This document shows positions 12,099 to 24,810 of a stretch of 64,000 nucleotides of DNA, in pieces. Each line of letters begins with the position of its first letter. Positions within the stretch are counted from its first letter, which is position 1. Source of the stretch: Cadophora sp. MPI-SDFR-AT-0126 (Eukaryota; Ascomycota; Leotiomycetes; Helotiales; Ploettnerulaceae); assembly GCA_020747065.1 (NCBI GenBank), contig JAGMVK010000005.1, forward strand, positions 1-64,000, given 5' to 3'. The notes beneath the pieces are model-generated. The model was not told where the DNA came from. It was given only the letters and a program-made list of their open reading frames with translations, and ran no database searches. The position numbers and the translations under genes are program-made.

Positions 12099-13128
12099 AT
12101 GTCAAAACCCACTGTGGACGATGAGTCTGTGGACAATGTGGCGGTGGACGAGGGAGGGCCGGTCGACCCTTGCTTAACGCGCTTTATCAGAGCAGAGATC
12201 ACGGCAGCTATCAGACAAAACACCGAGGAAGAAACTCTCAATGCTCCGCCGTCATATAGCCCTTCGACCCCTCTCCTCTTCTCCCCGATGAGAGTTGATG
12301 GTAATACACAAGCGCAATCGTCAAATAGCTCTTCATCCCCGCCTCACTTCCGCAGGATGAGAGTTGATAGCGATATAGAAGCGCAGCCGTCATATAGCTC
12401 TTCGGACCCTCTCCGCTTAGCCACGATGAGAGTTGAGAGCGGTACAGAATGGCAGCCGATTGAAAGTAACCGAGGTTTTAAAAAATTGCCAACCCAGAAG
12501 AAGATTGCCCAAAGTTGCATCATCATAATACTGTTCTTCGGTCAAATTGGTGCTATTGTGGCTGGCCCTATTCTCGCAGGAGTGGACCCCTTGAATTTCT
12601 CGGTTTTAGCCGTCTTCCTAGAAACTTCTTTCTGTATTGTGGTTTGTGTATTAGGTCTTGGTGTAAGTTTCATATCCACCTAAGTCAACTTCCACTTCCT
12701 CTCCTTCTCCCTGCTATTACTAGCTTTCGTGGCAGCGATATCGTGCAAGATGTCTAACATATGTGTTTACAATATAGGCCGCATTGATAGCATATATTAG
12801 GAAGAGGTGGCCTGTGGAAAAGAAGTCTGAAATGCGGCAGGCCGTAGAGAGCATCGAGATGTTAGCAGCAATGTATGCGGTAGTACACTTGTCGAACTTT
12901 GGCGTGGCATGGGTTTGGGGAACAACCAAACTATCCTATGCACCCCATGACACGGTTCTTGAATCGTATCGGACTTGGGTCGATTTCCAGGCGAAAATTG
13001 ATGTACAGGATGCGTTGTTCAAGGTGACAACTTGCCTTCACGACGCTCTTCCCGATCGTAATGCGACGATAACAGATATCTCGGTTTGCTTGAAGGCGAT
13101 GGGGATGAATGAAACTTTTCAAGGATAA
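12099..13128 (+). CDS. Hypothetical membrane protein with three 23-residue tandem repeats
   Basis: Two-exon model: 12099-12662 and 12778-13128, with a GTAAGT...ATATAG intron of 115 bp joining in phase 0, giving about 304 residues. The first ATG (MSKPTVDD) is used. Residues about 52-120 contain three tandem units of exactly 69 bp (12252-12458), each with a Ser-rich start and an MRV-D/E core. Two hydrophobic segments follow: one around IAQSCIIIILFFGQIGAIVA, another from LNFSVLAVFLETSFCIVV across the splice junction to AALIAYI. After these comes a basic/acidic stretch (RKRWPVEKKSE) and a soluble tail. I do not recognise the family. It lies tail-to-tail with the HET gene. The intron and the sustained reading frame make it a credible gene. 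Confidence 0.6.
12252..12458 (+). repeat. 69-bp in-frame tandem repeat, three units
   Basis: Units start at 12252, 12321 and 12390, each exactly 69 bp. They begin TCA-TATAGC or TCAAATAGC and share the ATGAGAGTTGA core. They sit in the coding frame of the membrane-protein gene and add 23 residues each. Confidence 0.85.
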
Positions 13129-13537
13129 ATAGTAATGGTCCAGGGCGAGCTTGTGTCGAGATTACGTACCGTATAGCTGCCTGAAGATTTGTAATAACTA
13201 AGAGTGGCAAGAGAATTACAGCAAGACGAGAAGACAATGGTACATATAATTGATTTTTTTTACCGCCAATATGAGGCGATGTCGGATTTTGTGCTGTAAT
13301 ATAGATAAGAAGTCAAGTCTTGTCAAGATTATCTAAGGCAGTATGTTGGTAGACTTCTCACAACTCCCTCTGCACAACTCCCCATGAAACTCCCTGCGCT
13401 GCCTGATTCCCCATCAAGTCAACAGAAGCATTTTAGAGAAAAATTAGTTAAGCAAACCAACCCAAAAATTGTGTTCAACAGGAGATTGTTCTATTCTATT
13501 AAATTCACCAATCCCTCGGAGGCACAATTATCTGTTG

Positions 13538-15490
13538 TCATTGAATCATAAAGGTTTCCGGCCCACCAAGATACCCAAGGGGTTGATGATCTTGAATCGC
13601 GGTATCCTTGGGTCTCTCTCTATCTATAACCACACTACTCCACCTCCCAACGAGTTCATGAACGCCTCCTTCAGTAAGGGCGTGTGGGCAGACGCGAACA
13701 AAGACAAATTGCTCCCGATTCCTTTTCAGAAGTGCAGCCAGACCCGGGTAAATCTCGATTAAAACAAATTCATTCTCAAGTTGTGCCGCGTCCTCAGTCT
13801 GTACAAAGTTCACGCCATCAATGTGGCCATCCCGGGTGAAGTAGCCGTGATGAATCCTCGGCCGTACAAGCGTTAAAATACAAAGAACACCGTCCTTGTG
13901 AAATTTAGTTCCGGGATCGCCGTAATGACCACTTATCTGTGCGGCAGCGAAGTCTTTCCCATCTATGGCCTTGTGATTCGGCCAAGGGACGGTCCAATCC
14001 GCCGCCCAAGACGGAAGTCCTGGCAGGAGTGGTGGGGATTTGATTAAGGAAAGAAAGAAGCCAGGACCGTGATGCTGAATAAAAAAGGTAGAGTAATCGG
14101 TATAAACTTCGTGAGCTGCTTTATCATAGTTCGCCAAGAGCTCCGGAAATATTTTCCCATCTAATTCATGTGCTATACTTAGCACGCCAAATATTTTATC
14201 TCTTGAATCTGCAGCTTCTCGGTCTCGCGTTTCGATAAGGATGTCGAGAAGGTACGACTTTCTAGGGCGCCTTGTTCTTTTTCTCAGTAGAATGAAAATC
14301 CTTAGCATGCTAGCAGAGTTTGAATTGCGTAACATAGAGAGCACATGAAAGGCCCTTATAGCAGTAGTGGTTTTGCCGCCACATACTATGCTAATGTGGT
14401 TGATATTCGGGAGCGCGACTTCCTGTAAGACCCAGACTCGTTTGAACCATCGCCGACAAAGATAGTCCTTTGAAAGGTTGACAAGCTCCGGCTCAGAGAT
14501 AGCTGTGTTCGTCTGAGTGGTGGCTGGGCCATGAACGAACGATAACAACCGAGCCTGGCCAACGATCCAAAATCGCTCTAGATCAGTTAAAATCCCACTC
14601 CAGGCATCGTCAAATTGATGATTGAAGGACATGTCCAAATATTCGGCTCCGAGCCCATTAAGCCAACTAAATAACAGGTCGGTTTGAGGTGTTCCCTCGC
14701 CTGTGTAGGCAACCACTTGCCGAGCATTCGTAAAGATTCGGGACATCAGCGAGACTTGACAGGTACGCTCGGTGTCACTTTCTTGATTGATGCACACAGC
14801 ATCAACCCAGATCTTTCTTGGACTGTCATGAAGCTGTAAACACCGCATGGCTGCCTCGCAGTTACTCGTGATTGGAATGACGCCGCCTTCATTCGAACAC
14901 AATAACCACTTTGACCGATCCGCATTGCCGTTTTCATCCGCCCAAGTATATGACAGAGCATCATACGTTGGTCGCGCTGAAAGATTTGCTATTTCCAAAT
15001 GTCCACGGAGAGGATCGCTCCGTGATCCAGGATAGAGTATGAGAATTCTGATTTCGTCTCTCCGGAGAGGACAGTATTGGAACTTTCTTCGATGTTCAGG
15101 GACGGAACTGTTCGATTCTGTCGGGAGAAGTGGTTCCGTGGCACCAACATGGGGCCAGGCGTCGCTCCAGGGGTCGCTCCAGGGTGGTGGTCGTAGACCC
15201 ATCATTGCGTAGGCGAAGCGTACCACGCATTTACTAATGGTGTTCCAAGCTACTAAAGTACCGGCAATTGGTAACAAAGGGATGATGGCCATAAAAGAGA
15301 GGGTCTCTCGATCCTGTACTGAGAGCGACCGCTTCGATTTGACGCAGAGGACAATGATAATGGGAATACTAACAGCGCAAAGAATTGGAATGCATAGGGC
15401 CAAAATGATGGATGCTACCTGTAGTAAGACGAGGTCTTGTCCGCGACGGCCCTTCGCAAGCTCCGGGGTCACGGGACCTCGCTTCGCCAC
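13538..15490 (-). CDS. Membrane-anchored HET-domain (heterokaryon incompatibility) protein
   Basis: A single open frame of 650 codons. The N-terminus has two strongly hydrophobic segments, residues about 22-50 (VLLQVASIILALCIPILCAV...) and 66-90, then a Pro/Trp-rich linker. The HET domain spans about residues 150-340 and shows its three classical blocks: YDALSYTWAD, KIWVDAVCINQ and RWFKRVWVLQEVAL. HET proteins act in non-self recognition and trigger cell death on fusion of incompatible strains. The C-terminal half has the usual variable region, with DKIFGVLSIA and a LPSWAADWT motif seen in many HET proteins. The N-terminal membrane anchor is less common. No lesion seen. The specific recognition partner cannot be inferred. 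Confidence 0.9.
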   Translation of the reverse strand: MAKRGPVTPELAKGRRGQDLVLLQVASIILALCIPILCAVSIPIIIVLCVKSKRSLSVQDRETLSFMAIIPLLPIAGTLVAWNTISKCVVRFAYAMMGLRPPPWSDPWSDAWPHVGATEPLLPTESNSSVPEHRRKFQYCPLRRDEIRILILYPGSRSDPLRGHLEIANLSARPTYDALSYTWADENGNADRSKWLLCSNEGGVIPITSNCEAAMRCLQLHDSPRKIWVDAVCINQESDTERTCQVSLMSRIFTNARQVVAYTGEGTPQTDLLFSWLNGLGAEYLDMSFNHQFDDAWSGILTDLERFWIVGQARLLSFVHGPATTQTNTAISEPELVNLSKDYLCRRWFKRVWVLQEVALPNINHISIVCGGKTTTAIRAFHVLSMLRNSNSASMLRIFILLRKRTRRPRKSYLLDILIETRDREAADSRDKIFGVLSIAHELDGKIFPELLANYDKAAHEVYTDYSTFFIQHHGPGFFLSLIKSPPLLPGLPSWAADWTVPWPNHKAIDGKDFAAAQISGHYGDPGTKFHKDGVLCILTLVRPRIHHGYFTRDGHIDGVNFVQTEDAAQLENEFVLIEIYPGLAALLKRNREQFVFVRVCPHALTEGGVHELVGRWSSVVIDRERPKDTAIQDHQPLGYLGGPETFMIQ

Positions 15491-15529
15491 GGTCTGGCTA
15501 ACCCGTTTACGGTCCGCTTAAAGCCTGTT

Positions 15530-18500
15530 AGGAAGCAAATAAATCCGTAAACAATGTATTATTAGGTAAATAATTGTAGTATAATATGATATTTAGTATT
15601 TAAAATTAGGTAAATAGTAGTATAGATATAGTACTTTAAGAGCTTTCTTCTTCCGTAATTATAGTTTCTTTCTTAAGTAAATATCACTATTAAGTAAGTA
15701 TTTGATTTACGGATCTATTTTTGATCTATAATTGTACTTACGGATTATAGGATGTTTAATAATACCTCTACTACTACCGGCGCCGTTGCCCCTGCTGCCC
15801 CTACTCCTACTCCTACTTCAATTACTCCTACTCCTATTGCTCTAACTACCGCTGCCCCTTCCCCTCCTCTAATCTTTATTACGTAAATTATATTTATAGT
15901 CCTTTTACGATCTGTAAAATAGCTAATAGATATCCGTAAAGTCTACTTTTCCTATTACTACTATTACCGCTATAGTGCGATTATTTGCCTTGCCTGCTAT
16001 CCGCGCTATCACATTACATTCGAATTAAGTCTTTACTAGTACACGATTTTTTAATCTAAAGGTATAATATATCTAAATTAATAAGTTTTTGTTCTAAAAA
16101 GAAAGATTTCTAATTCTTTTTTTATATTTACAAGTTATTATAAATATGTAAAATTACTAATAGGTGCTAGCTAAATATATTATATTTCTAAATTATAACT
16201 ACTACTAGTAAGGATCTAGTTCATGGATGAAATATATTATTATTAGTAGTTTCTTATCCGGTTCCTGCGCTAACTACTATTATAGCAGTAAAAGCAAGTA
16301 TTGCTTCCTTCGTAAATTAGATTCCTACTCTGATTCAGTCCGTAACGAGTACTTACGGATCCGTAGGCCCTAACGCCCTAGCCCCAGCCCTAGCTCCAGC
16401 TCTAGCTCCAGCTCCAGCTCTAGCCCCTGCCGCTGCCGCCGTTACGATTACCGCAGGTCCCTCTAACCCTTCAGCGGGTCGCTCCTATTGTTATATAAAT
16501 ACTTAGGTCACTCCTAGTAACTCTTTAATTACCTGTAAGTATTCTATTTAAATATATAATAGATTATAATTAATCTGTAATAGGCTGCTGCGCCGCCTTT
16601 TTAGGCCCTGCTATTACTAGTATAATTTACTGCGCTTACTATTACTATACTTCCTCTTAAAGAGTACGCTATTTTACTAAGCTTTTTAGAGAGCTAATAG
16701 TTTTATATAAAAAAAAGGTAAAAGTATTAAAGAAAAGAGAAGTAAAAAAAAAGAAGAAAAAAGAAATGAATTAGAATATCTTAAAGACTTTCTAGGAACC
16801 TAGCCTTGAGTTATAAATTCTATTAAGGGTCCTTTATAGGGGTGTAATTTGTTTTAAAATAGGAATTCTAGTCTACCTTGCGTATTTTTGGCCTTAAAAT
16901 ATGATTTATAGATGTAATATTGATCTATAAATAATAAGAATTCTTTGCAAAGTTAATAAATATTTATTAATACTTCTAAAAATATAATATTAGATATATA
17001 ACTTCTATTTTTAATTAGTAATAGTATACTTAACTTATCTATAAACAATATTTATAAAACTCTAATATATAATTAATTGTGTATAAAGACTAGTATTTAT
17101 AAATCTAATCTAATGATATAAAATAACTATTCTTAAGACTTATTAATTGTTATAGTAAAGTATAAATAGGCTAGAAATTACTTGTGTTTAAGAGTAATAC
17201 CTAACTTGTTATTTATTACAAATAACTTAATACGCGATAGTACTTGTAATTACCTATTAAAATCACTCCTAAGGATTCTTACTTTAATATAGTGCCTTTG
17301 TAAACTAGTTACGATTATACAGGTTTTATTACAGAGGCTTTCTAAAGGCGTAAGGTTTCATAAAAGTAGAATAAGTAAGCTAATCTTAAAATAAAGTTGT
17401 AAAGGTAGAAGTAATGGAAGATTGATCTTTTATAATATTTTAATTAGAAATTAATAAATTCCTTCCTTAGCTGTATCTACGTTTATAAGGTACGTATTTA
17501 TAGATTAATAATTCTGTACCTAACCTAGAAAGCGTATAAGAATTATCTTATTAAGTTCTGTAATAATAGTATTCAAGATTGATAGTAAATATTAATCGCT
17601 AAATATTAATGAGTTTCTTGCGATTTATAATATAAGATCTCGTGGGTATATATAATTAATTAAGTCAGAAATACTAATGAATTAACGAACATATATTAAG
17701 ATTATAACTGTACATTCTTATATAAGATTATATAAAATATTACAGATTTAATTTACGAATTCCGAATTATAGACCCTCTCGCGAACCCATATATTGACTT
17801 ATAAAGTAATCCATCTTAATTACGATTAAATAAACGACTTTTAAAGATAGGTACTTACAATATTAGCTCGTGTACCGTGAGGAATAATAAGTAAGATCTA
17901 TGTAAAATCACCTCTAAGAATTACAGGTACTTTACTAAAGAAAATATTATTTATAATCTTTTGTAAATTAACTAATAAATAATGGAATACTTTAAAGCAG
18001 TACTTATATTATATAAGTACTTTGTTCTAGATTAGTAAATCCATGTTACAGAATAGTATACTAAGAGCGCTTTACTAAGTAATATTACTTACGAATTACT
18101 TATGTAAATCTAAGGGAATCTTGAATTATAAGTGTAATATACGTCCGTTAAGTAATAATAGGGCCGTAATTCCTGTGAAAGTAATATAAAGAATCGTTTT
18201 TTCTTGTCTATAATAGTAATAATATAATGTCTTATAGAGAAATATCTTTCCGAAGCTTCCCTAATCTTATACATAAAAGTAAGTTATTTACAAATCTATA
18301 TCAATAGTAGTCGTGATCTTTATAAAGGCAGTACGTTAGTCTATATTCAATTGATCTCTTATAGTTAGCGCGCGAGATACTAGATCGTTGCCTTATACTC
18401 TAGTAATCCACTTTACGTATTTATAAGTTCAATTTCAGATATACTGTAATAAACTAAAGTCCGAAAGAGATACCTACTGATCCATAAGCCTACTAGTAAG

Positions 18501-21500
18501 TAGAAATAGGCTATAATTAAAGTAAGAATTGATTAATAGTAAGAGAAAACCGGGAAAGCCTCTTCTTTCTTATAACTTAAGAAGTAAATTATTATAGAAA
18601 CGGACTTTATACCTATCCTAAATAGCTTGCGGATTTGTAATCTTCTGTTAATATAACCTAGTTAAGAATAATATTCGTAAACCAGCTATAGAAGTAAAGA
18701 GAATAGTCTTATTAAAACAATAATACTATTCTTAATTATTATTAACTAATCCGTGTATAATATAGGCGGCCTTATATATATTATACATAACGCTCTGAAA
18801 CTAGTATAATTACTTGTACAATTTCACTTACTAGATAATCATAAGAAGTAACTATAAATAAAAGCGCTTACCCAAAATTAGGCTATAATAGTACATCCGG
18901 CTAATTCAATTCTCTCCTCTCTTACAATAGATCTATTTACAAATGCTCTAGTTTTACACGTAATGAATTGGAAACTCTAAATAGAGGTACAGAATATTAT
19001 CTAAGTAGTCTATATTATACTCAAAGTAACCTATTAATATAGAACGAGCTATATCTTGTTTTTTAGTTAGCTCTTAAGTTAATAGACTATTCGTAAAGTA
19101 CACGAATTGCTCTCCTTTTAAGTAAATCGCTAAATACTATACGGGCGGAAACTCTTAGTAAGTAAAAAATTCAAATAATTGCCAGATAGTCTCTAAAGAA
19201 TTTATATACTGTACCTAGATATAACAGATAATTTTGTTACTTATATTTAAGACTATAAGAGTCGTATAGTCTGTACCTTTATACATGTACTTATAGATAT
19301 ACTTTATAGCTTAAACTAATCCATATATCTTAATATTAATATGCGATTAGTACTTATTAAGGAGATATAGGTTATATAAGATAACCTAATTATTATCTAT
19401 TATAATCTCCTAGTTGCCTTTTTGAATTATAAATATTTACGATCCGCCTCTGCCTTTTTATTAATATTCTAAGTACTTGTCTTCTTAAATCACTATTATT
19501 AACTTGAATTCCTTTAGAAATTGCTTCTAATACGTTAATAGATTATTACTAAACTTATAGGCTATATACAGAGAGGTAGAGTAGTCTACTTTGTAAGGGC
19601 TGTGAAGCATATGAATAAGAACCAGTTCTCGTAATTTACCTATAGAATCCGTAATCTCGTCTAAAACCTCTGCAAATATAATCTCATTAACTCTATTTAG
19701 CATTAAATACTCACTTAGATTCGTAACCTAAAGAAGAAGGTATAAATAAGATAGATTATGTTTTTAATATTTAATAGTATATATATAAGCTAGATATTTC
19801 CTAAAAAGACCTCTCTTAATATTACTTAATAGTTTAATAACCTTTAAGTAAAACACATAAAAGATAATATTAAATTAATCTATAGTTTATTATATATACT
19901 TATTATATTTGTAAACAATTTCCGATTACTGCAGATTAGTTATAAAAGTAATAAAAAGCGTAGGTTATCCAAAAAAGCAAACTATTGCTATAGAATCTTA
20001 AAATAATTACTATATAAAATAATCGCCACTAATAAAAGAAAAGGGAAATACGCAACGCTAACCTAAACTACTAATTTCTCTAATATCTTCCTAAATTAAT
20101 ATATCCGTAAGCCTATTATATATATCCACATAGATATTTATTTAAAATATTCGTAATTAATTAAAGCATATTATTTCACAAGTAATATAAGCGTTAACGA
20201 CATATTACTAAAATAGGCGATTAGCCTAAAAAAGTACAAACTATTCGCGATTCCTTACGTATAACCAAAACCTATAAAATAACTATTAATTCAGCCATAA
20301 TTATTTACAAGTATTTTAGTAATCCAAGAACTCTATCAACTAATACTATCTGTATTTACTATATAAAAAGAGCAGAATATAGTAAAGAAACATATAAGCA
20401 GCAAAAATTACAAGTACTTAATGAAGAAGTAGCCTATTACAACTTAGTTCACGAACCATAAGTATTATATCCTATTAGCTAGCATTATTATACTTATCTG
20501 GTAAGATTTCTGCAAGCTTATCAACTATAAAAAGATTCTTTTATTATTTATTTACCCCTATCTGAATTACTAAACGCATTTGTAAACTTAAGAGTATTTA
20601 AAAATATTTATTAAGCGTTTATAAACGTTCCCAGGTAATCTTATAGATATTTATAAATAGATTTTCCTTTATAATTATTTTGTATAAATTGCGAAGAATT
20701 ATAAAATTAAGGCGTGAATTGCGTTCTAATTATATATTAATTGTATAATTAAGATCGTAAAAGAATAATTAAGTAAATGCGAGGTATTCTTATAAGTTAG
20801 GAATTAGGGAATCTTGTAAGTAGTATATCTCTCTATAAATTATAAAAGTTATTAAGCCGCGAGTTAAATCAATACAGTCGTCTTTTCCGGCATTTATAGA
20901 CATAAATGCTAATATAGAATTATATTTACGGATATCCTGGTAAAAACTGGTACTTTACGGATCCATACTATTTAAAAGCCTTTATAAAACTAGCAATAGT
21001 AGCTATAAAAAGTCTAACTTAATATCTCCTTTTTTATAGTAAAGCTCAAACTCCTTACTAAGTCTTTACTTACTAATCTAGTATAAAGCCTTATAATACG
21101 TATATATATATACTATTTCTTTAATAAAGAATAGATCTATAATAGTAAAAACAAATCGGAAACTAAACAGGACTAGCTCTTAAGGGACTAGTAAAGCTAC
21201 TGCAGGAGCTGCAGGAGGAGATATTATAAGAGAGGCATTTATAGGCGCTAAAATCAGAGGAGGAGGAGGAGGATTCTATATAGCTGCCTGGTCCGCCTCT
21301 ATCTAAGCACGCATCCACCGCTAACGCTTTATAAGTCGAGGATTATTCGTAAGAGCCGTAATTGAGCCGCTATATATCTATCGAGGGGCGTTAATGTCTA
21401 ATTTACTAAAAGAATACTATAAAGTTGTATTTCCCTTAAAAGCTAATTAGTAAACGGCCTATAAATGTATTATTAAATTATACCGTGTACTTATAATATA

Positions 21501-22340
21501 TCTTATATCGCCTTCTAAAGTAATTTGTCTAAAAATCCTACGCAAGGCGATTTTATTTGTAATTAAAATACTACTAAGAGGAAAAAGAATCTATTAGCTT
21601 AAGTAATGTTAATTTTAAACGCATAAAATCACATTTATAAAATAAAGAAAATATATTATGAGTAGTTACGGCCTCTTACGAACGTATAAGCTAAGGATTT
21701 TAGTATTCCTCCCTCTACACGATCCGCACGCTTTCAGCTAATTAGCGTATTTCACGTGACCCGTTTTTTTAAAAATGGGATCCACAAATCGCTTAATGTA
21801 AGATAGATAGCTTTCTTTAGACTTGTTAGGACGATTGGACCGCCAGACATTTTCGAAGAGCGACCTGGGATGGTGTTGCTGAGGAGGGGTTTCTGCTTCC
21901 CGCGCCGAATAATAAACTAATTAGTGAGTCTCAAGGCAGCAGAATAGCATCCCACGTGCTGCATCTCAGCGGATTGGCTCGATTCACTTAACGCCCGTGA
22001 AGATACTTCGAAGTAGCCATACAGTACCCAGAGTCATCATTACAGGTTCTAGAATGCTCTATAAGGCGAAAAGCAATGCACAGCATCAACACCCTCACGT
22101 GCTGTAGCAGAATTAACGCTGATGGCTAGGCTACGTGAGAAATCTAAGGCAGATCACGTGTATCTGGGAGATAAGCGATGCAAGGGATTGGCGATGCAAC
22201 TAGCCATAGAAGGTTAGTCCGCATAACATATGGGTCAAAAATAAAATCATTGAGTGTTCCCCGAACTAAAGCCGATTTCGAACTCTACTGTAATTAAATT
22301 CCAATACTCTAACCTTATTTCGAAGGCTTCGTATAAGCCG
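15530..22340. repeat. AT-rich RIP block containing degenerate transposons
   Basis: About 6.8 kb of AT-rich, stop-dense sequence starts just upstream of the HET gene and ends near 22.3 kb. Two GC-richer islands, at about 15770-15880 and 16375-16480, encode Pro/Ala/Thr-rich low complexity (runs of CCTACT and GCCCTAGCTCCA units) and probably resisted RIP because they lack its preferred CpA context. A Helitron remnant is recognisable near 19 kb. The rest could not be assigned to a family. Confidence 0.65.
18955..19292 (-). mobile_element. Helitron remnant (helicase-like domain, RIPed)
   Basis: The minus strand reads KYMYKG at about 19290. It then has a WQLFEFFTY block, EFPPV, a YLAIYLKGEQFVYF stretch, a KQDIARSILIGYF block and LYLYLEFPIHYV near 18957. 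This ordered set (K-Y-x-Y-KG, then EFPPV, then V-YF, then EFPxHYV) is the helicase-like region of fungal and plant Helitron proteins. Several TAG/TAA codons replace expected Gln codons, consistent with RIP. The element presumably extends on both sides, but I could not recover the Rep or the ATPase motif I of PIF1 by eye. Confidence 0.6.
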
Positions 22341-24810
22341 GAGGCTGTGACGGCTCAACGAAAGTTTATTAATAGCTATAATACAAAGTAGAAAAGACAA
22401 GAAGAAAAGAGGTTTTAAAAAGGAGCCTCGAGCTTAAGTACAGGAGGCGCGGCCGCTAGTCCTGTCGTAACGTCGCGTCTAGTCACCTCTCGTAACTCCT
22501 AAGTCCCGTGATTTGCGACACACACGTAACTACGCGGACTGTCTATCACAGGTTCTGCCTCGCTAAAGAGTGGTACGCTTATACTATTTACGTAAATAAG
22601 TGGTGGTAAGCGTAGAAACTATAATAATTATATTAAAGGTAAACACTTGGGTGAAGCACGGGGAGGAAAGTGTAGATCGTGCTAGCAGGCACTCTTTATA
22701 ATCTTCAAGTGCTTGTATCGCCGATGCGAAGGCTGCCTTGTCGTTCTAGGAACGGTCATCTATTCCGTACCTCCCCAGTCTCCCTCACGGATTCCTAGTC
22801 CCCTCAGCCCAGCTGAATAGACCAAGGGGTGAGGAGTGGTTTCATGTCTCCATTCTCCGGCCAGCGTCCTCCCTGTTCCATAGCATCACACGCCACACGA
22901 GGGAGACTAGCACATGTCCTTGCTCATCAGCTTACCCCCCATGGAGCGCCGACGACTTCTTCAGCCACGCCCGGGCACCTCATTAGTGACGTGGATATAG
23001 TGATGCAAGCTGAAGAATACTTGTTGCTGCGCAGATCGTGCCTCCACCCATCTGCGTCGACTGATCCGTCTTAAGCCCCCCTTGATGGCCAAACCGTGGC
23101 AATGTCGTAACCATAACTCACTATATGCCAATTATATCTTAAATTTAGTGGGGATGCCCTCCGTGGCTGACAGAGTATCCCCATTCGTGCATATCCAGAC
23201 ACCCCCGCCCCCCTGCCTCCTACCAAAGGACGTCGTGAAAGTGACAGTCCGCCATAATATTGTCCTGGGACATGTGATCACGTGAATCCCCTATTGGCCA
23301 GCGTTTGGTGCTCCCCATGGCAGATGTGCTGTATCTTACAAAGAAATTCGGCAGCGGCGACCATAAATTAGTAGCGTTGGCGTTTTAGAATAAACTCCCA
23401 TAAACGGCCGTACGTAAACGGCTCAGAAAGATGGCGCCAGATGTGATGAGCTTCGTATCACCACCAAAGCCTGTTGGCTGCACCTACTTGGATGTTAGCC
23501 CAAAGACACTTGACTGGCATAAACGCGAAGAAATCCGATAGGACCGCCTTGATCGAGAGACAGAGTGGGTGTAGTAGCTAGCAAGGAACACTTCTCAGGT
23601 ACTTGCCTGCGAGAGCATTTGGTGCAAACCACCCAGGAGGCCCAACTGCACCACATGACTTCCATCCTTCAGCTCATCCTCCTGATGCGCTTGCATAGTG
23701 CCCAGGCAGATAATCGCCGTTGTCGGCGCAGCACAGGGCCTGAAATTCTCTGCCGCACAACAGCAATCCTCGGCATCATAGCCGTTCAATCGCAAGTCTA
23801 TTCTCTGATGGAGCAGGAGATATAGTATTCGTGACTCGTGTGTGCAGAATGCTCTGCCGTCGCCATTCCGGTAGACTCGGATGATCAGCGAGAGTCTTTG
23901 GCACTGCAACGTATCTGTAGGCTTCATTCACCATAACTAAATCCTCACCCTAGGAAAACTAACTCCTTGGGGTTCGGCTGCCCTGGACTCGATACCGCAC
24001 CACCCGCTTGGCCAGCTGCCAGTTATGGAGATGGGCAACAGGCTGGAAAGGTTCGACAACCGTGGCTGATTGGAAGATAAAGCGGAAGACAGGAACCCAT
24101 GAAATTATAGACATTCGCTAGTATCGATCTCCATTCGGCGATACGCTAGAACCGCTTGATCCTCTGTTCACATGGTACCCCTCTCTAGGCTTGCGAATTC
24201 GAAGTGTCGCAGACGATATAGATACTAGACTTACTGCTTTGCTTATCACTTAATAATGGGAATAACACCTTCAAGTGGTTCATATATCTTAATGCCAAAG
24301 GAGGCTGCTTGCGGTGACGTCCGATCCCACCCGATAGCGAGAACCACTGTTAATACCTTATACTAAGGCAGAATTGGCCACTATGCACTAGCATGAACAC
24401 CAGGTGCAACCCTAGATAGGCAGAATAATGAGTGCAGGGTTTGCGAGATAGTGTGGTGGCTAGATGTCCAAGGTACCTACCTTTGGCCTTTTGTGTGGTT
24501 CCTTGATGCAAGATCATATGGACTAAGGCATACTCCCTCAGCTCTCCGGGAACTTCTTCCATGCAGCTATTTCTGGCGCTGAGACTGCCTCGATGTAATT
24601 CCGCTTACTAAGGGTATCTTTTTGTTCCCACTTACATTATCAATCTTCCCTCTTTCGTCTTCGCCCGTCTTCGACCCAAATTCATTTATCGTCCCTATGG
24701 CAACAGCAAGGAACATGCCTCAAGAATACAACGATCGCTCCGTATCCAGGACATGTCCGTCTTCCATCTCTACGACAGTTCTGAAAAGACCAAAACTTTA
24801 GGCCACGAAT
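22341..24810. other. Gene-poor region
   Basis: Composition returns to near normal, but the open frames on both strands are short and I recognise no protein. There are possible mobile-element scars (see the TGTGACGG...CTATCACA segment at 22346-22550, not confirmed). I cannot support a gene here. Confidence 0.45.

Noticed and set aside
22346..22550. Possible solo LTR beginning TGTGACGG and ending CTATCACA
   Set aside because: The ends are complementary, but there is no matching target duplication and no second copy in the window, so the evidence is too weak to call it.
23565..23927. Overlapping short open frames on both strands
   Set aside because: No recognisable domain, no splice signals joining them to others, and the overlap on both strands suggests chance.
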